Shown one piece after another: positions 6,427 to 7,653 of a DNA stretch of 7,653 nt. The notes below the pieces were generated by a model, which made no database searches, was not told where the DNA came from, and saw only the letters and a list, made by a program, of their open reading frames with translations. The stretch is from Nitrospirota bacterium (GTDB lineage Bacteria; Nitrospirota; Thermodesulfovibrionia; Thermodesulfovibrionales; JdFR-85). The translations under genes were made by a program, and so were the position numbers. The stretch's first letter is position 1. The number at the start of each line of letters is the position of its first letter. The stretch covers positions 1 through 7,653 of the forward strand of contig WFTX01000242.1 of assembly GCA_015485235.1 (NCBI GenBank), in the 5' to 3' direction.

Positions 6427-7134
6427 ATGACCGGACTTCTGATAGCATCAGCCATAGCATTCCTCTCCGCCTTTCTGGGAGGGCTTCTCACGATAATGGG
6501 AAAATCCTTCGGGAAGGAGAGGCTCAAGCTGACCAGTGGATTTTCCGCCGGCCTTCTCATCACCATCGCGCTGGCCCACATGCTGCCTGAGTCTGATCTG
6601 GAAAACAACTACCTCTACGCCGTGCTGGGCTTCGGGATATTCTACCTGATACAGGGGTTTACTGCCTCGGGCTCCTGCAGGGATGCCCATTGTGAAGAGG
6701 AGCATCCTTCAGGCGGGCTTATTGCCTGGACAGGGATGAGCTTTCATGCCCTTGTTGACGGTCTGGCCATGGGAGTGGGGTTTTCCACATCCCCTGACCT
6801 CGGACTCCTTATCGCCCTTGCCATCCTCATACACAAGGCGCCCATCGGGTTTTCCCTCACCTCCATACTCAGGTCCCGGGGATACCGGACCGGACAGATA
6901 CTCCCGCTCCTGCTGGTCTTTGCAGCCCTTACACCGTCAGGGGCTATCCTGAGCGGGTTTACCGTCGGGATGGAGAGGTCCCTGCTGAACGCCGCTCTCG
7001 CCTTTTCGGGCGGAACATTCCTCCACATAAGCGTATCGGATCTCCTTCCACGGGCCCATGCAGAAAGAAACAGGACGATCATACTTTATGTACTGCTGGG
7101 GATAGTGGTGGGACTCCTGCCCAAACTTCTGTAA
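6427..7134 (+). CDS. ZIP family divalent metal transporter
   Basis: A 235-residue polytopic inner-membrane protein of the ZIP (zinc/iron permease) family, expected to move Zn2+ or other divalent metals toward the cytoplasm. Hydrophobic segments lie near 3-23, 37-53, 62-80, 97-118, 126-146, 157-177, 185-203 and 216-234, giving the usual eight helices. Recognisable ZIP elements are HMLPES (51-56), HALVDG with H107 and D111 in the fourth helix, HKAPIG with H136 in the fifth, and SDLLPRA (204-210) in the seventh. The loop SCRDAHCEEEHP (82-94), with C84, H88, C89 and H93, could bind metal. The usual glutamate of the HxxPE motif is I140 here. No convincing ribosome binding site precedes the ATG; an in-frame TGA at 6418-6420 rules out a longer protein, and later starts would remove the first helix. 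Confidence 0.88.
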   Translation: MTGLLIASAIAFLSAFLGGLLTIMGKSFGKERLKLTSGFSAGLLITIALAHMLPESDLENNYLYAVLGFGIFYLIQGFTASGSCRDAHCEEEHPSGGLIAWTGMSFHALVDGLAMGVGFSTSPDLGLLIALAILIHKAPIGFSLTSILRSRGYRTGQILPLLLVFAALTPSGAILSGFTVGMERSLLNAALAFSGGTFLHISVSDLLPRAHAERNRTIILYVLLGIVVGLLPKLL

Positions 7135-7143
7135 CAACCGGAC

Positions 7144-7178
7144 ACAGATTAACACTGAAACAGACAGATTTACACTGA
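7144..7178. repeat. two 15-bp direct repeats, 20-bp period
   Basis: ACAGATTAACACTGA (7144-7158) and ACAGATTTACACTGA (7164-7178) differ at one base. They start ten bases after the ZIP stop. The ATTAAC-CTGA core also appears as ATTAACGCTGA at 226-236, in the repeat flank after comM. Wordy repeats of this ACAGATT-ACACTGA kind are familiar to me from intergenic regions of several bacterial groups; the role is unknown. Confidence 0.65.
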
Positions 7179-7206
7179 TAAAGCAAAATCCTAATCACCA
7201 AAACAA

Positions 7207-7281
7207 GAGATCCTTCGCTATCGCTCAGGATGACAACTCTTTTCCTTGTCATCCTGAGGGGCGACTGCCCCGAAGGATCTC
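7207..7281. repeat. large interrupted palindromic intergenic repeat
   Basis: Two nested perfect stems form a long hairpin or cruciform. The outer arms GAGATCCTTCG (7207-7217) and CGAAGGATCTC (7271-7281) are 11 bp. The inner arms CTCAGGATGACAA (7224-7236) and TTGTCATCCTGAG (7246-7258) are 13 bp around a 9-base loop. The internal loop is uneven: 6 bases on the left, 12 on the right, the latter (GGGCGACTGCCC) being a small 4-bp hairpin itself. A decayed copy of the left arm follows directly (ATCCTT 7282-7287, CTCAG 7291-7295, TGACA 7298-7302). The core words AAGGATCT and GGATGACA resemble dispersed palindromic elements known from many bacterial genomes. Read on the minus strand it is followed by TTGTTTT, so it could help end queC transcripts. 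Confidence 0.8.
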
Positions 7282-7297
7282 ATCCTTGACCTCAGCC

Positions 7298-7326
7298 TGA
7301 CAGCTGTCATTTGTCATTGAGTCATT
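7298..7326. repeat. 12-bp palindrome and GTCATT triplet
   Basis: TGACAGCTGTCA (7298-7309) is a perfect palindrome. Its right end runs into three GTCATT words at 7306, 7313 and 7321. The same word appears once in the comM-side flank (155-160 reads GTCATT). Probably another piece of the repeat mosaic rather than a regulator site. Confidence 0.4.
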
Positions 7327-7376
7327 GCGTTTCTCATCTGCCAGATTTAACGCTTCTACGCATGTACTCTTTTGCT

Positions 7377-7440
7377 TTTCTCGCATTCAACATTTCTCGC
7401 CTTTAAGAACGCAGAACTCAGAACGCATTAACGTTTAACC
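7377..7440. repeat. TTTCTCGC words and AAC heptad repeat before queC stop
   Basis: TTTCTCGC occurs at 7377-7384 and 7393-7400. ATTTCTCGCCTTT (7392-7404) is identical to 165-177. After it, AAC words recur at 7408, 7415, 7422, 7430 and 7437 (steps of 7, 7, 8, 7), much as at 238-267. The order GTCATT, ATTTCTCGCCTTT, AACG array is the same in both flanks, and each array lies downstream of the stop codon of a minus-strand gene. With the neighbouring repeat entries this accounts for the recognisable content of the gene-free stretch 7135-7465; I see no gene or structured RNA of a known class there. Confidence 0.6.
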
Positions 7441-7465
7441 TGCCCCCTACTCCCTGTACACCCCC

Positions 7466-7653
7466 TCAACGTATAAGGGGATCAACCAGTCCAGCCTCCC
7501 TGAATCCCTTCTCCCTGAAGCGGCAGCTGTCACACTCCCGGCAGGGCCTTCCGTCAGGCAGGGGGTCATAGCAACTCCAGGTCAGGCTGTAGTCAAGCCC
7601 CAGTTCCGACCCACGCCTGATGATCTCGGCCTTTGTCAGGTGAAGTAAAGGGG
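7466..7653 (-). CDS. queC: 7-cyano-7-deazaguanine synthase, C-terminal part
   Basis: The last 61 codons of queC, cut by the window edge; the stop is TGA at 7468 to 7466. QueC converts 7-carboxy-7-deazaguanine to preQ0 with ATP and ammonia, in the cytoplasm, on the route to queuosine-modified tRNA. The visible part reads LTKAEIIRRGSELG, then DYSLTWSCYDP, then a cysteine cluster RPCRECDSC and KGFREAGLVDPL. Four cysteines in a C-x9-C-x2-C-x2-C arrangement form the family's zinc site. All match the conserved QueC tail, so the identification is firm despite the truncation. No frameshift or stop interrupts the visible part. Whether other queuosine genes lie upstream cannot be seen. Confidence 0.93.
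   Translation of the reverse strand, partial: PLLHLTKAEIIRRGSELGLDYSLTWSCYDPLPDGRPCRECDSCRFREKGFREAGLVDPLIR

Noticed and set aside
7135..7465. CRISPR array or structured RNA in the right flank
   Set aside because: Repeats are short, uneven and not separated by unique spacers of constant length; no tRNA, rRNA or known riboswitch pattern was visible.

Overview
The window looks like chromosomal housekeeping DNA from a Gram-negative, moderately GC-rich bacterium. The Gram-negative reading rests on a secreted murein lytic transglycosylase with LysM modules and an inner-membrane-anchored TPR protein. The protein style and the wordy intergenic repeats remind me of Nitrospirota or Desulfobacterota genomes, but I cannot fix the phylum from this sequence. 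I see no phage, transposase, CRISPR, toxin-antitoxin or defence genes.

Layout. Positions 1-271 hold no gene, only a mosaic of short degenerate repeats. comM (a YifB-type AAA+ ATPase, minus strand) runs 1801 to 272. A 108-base divergent spacer (1802-1909) carries a good promoter for each direction and, between and over them, a 13+13 bp perfect inverted repeat. A GTG-started MltD-like transglycosylase with two LysM modules (plus strand) occupies 1910-3328. Its last 26 bases overlap, tail to tail, the end of a minus-strand operon that reads from 6325 down to 3303: a GalE-like sugar-nucleotide epimerase, pyrE, a PHP-fold phosphoesterase and a membrane-anchored TPR protein. A 101-base divergent spacer then leads to a plus-strand ZIP-type metal transporter (6427-7134). 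Positions 7135-7465 are again repeat-filled. The window ends inside queC (minus strand), of which only the last 61 codons are present.

How the genes fit together. The four-gene operon is tightly packed (3-nt gap, 4-nt ATGA overlap, 48-nt gap). It mixes sugar-nucleotide metabolism, pyrimidine synthesis, a metal-dependent phosphatase and an envelope-associated TPR protein. The shared theme may be UMP/UDP-sugar supply and envelope building, but that is inference. The transglycosylase acts on peptidoglycan in the periplasm. comM, the ZIP transporter and queC have no obvious link to one another.

The most unusual material is non-coding: the related mosaic repeats just downstream of both comM and queC, the large interrupted palindrome at 7207-7281, the operator-like inverted repeat in the comM/mltD spacer, and a comM promoter placed so that the mRNA should be leaderless. 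I found no convincing new multi-gene system.
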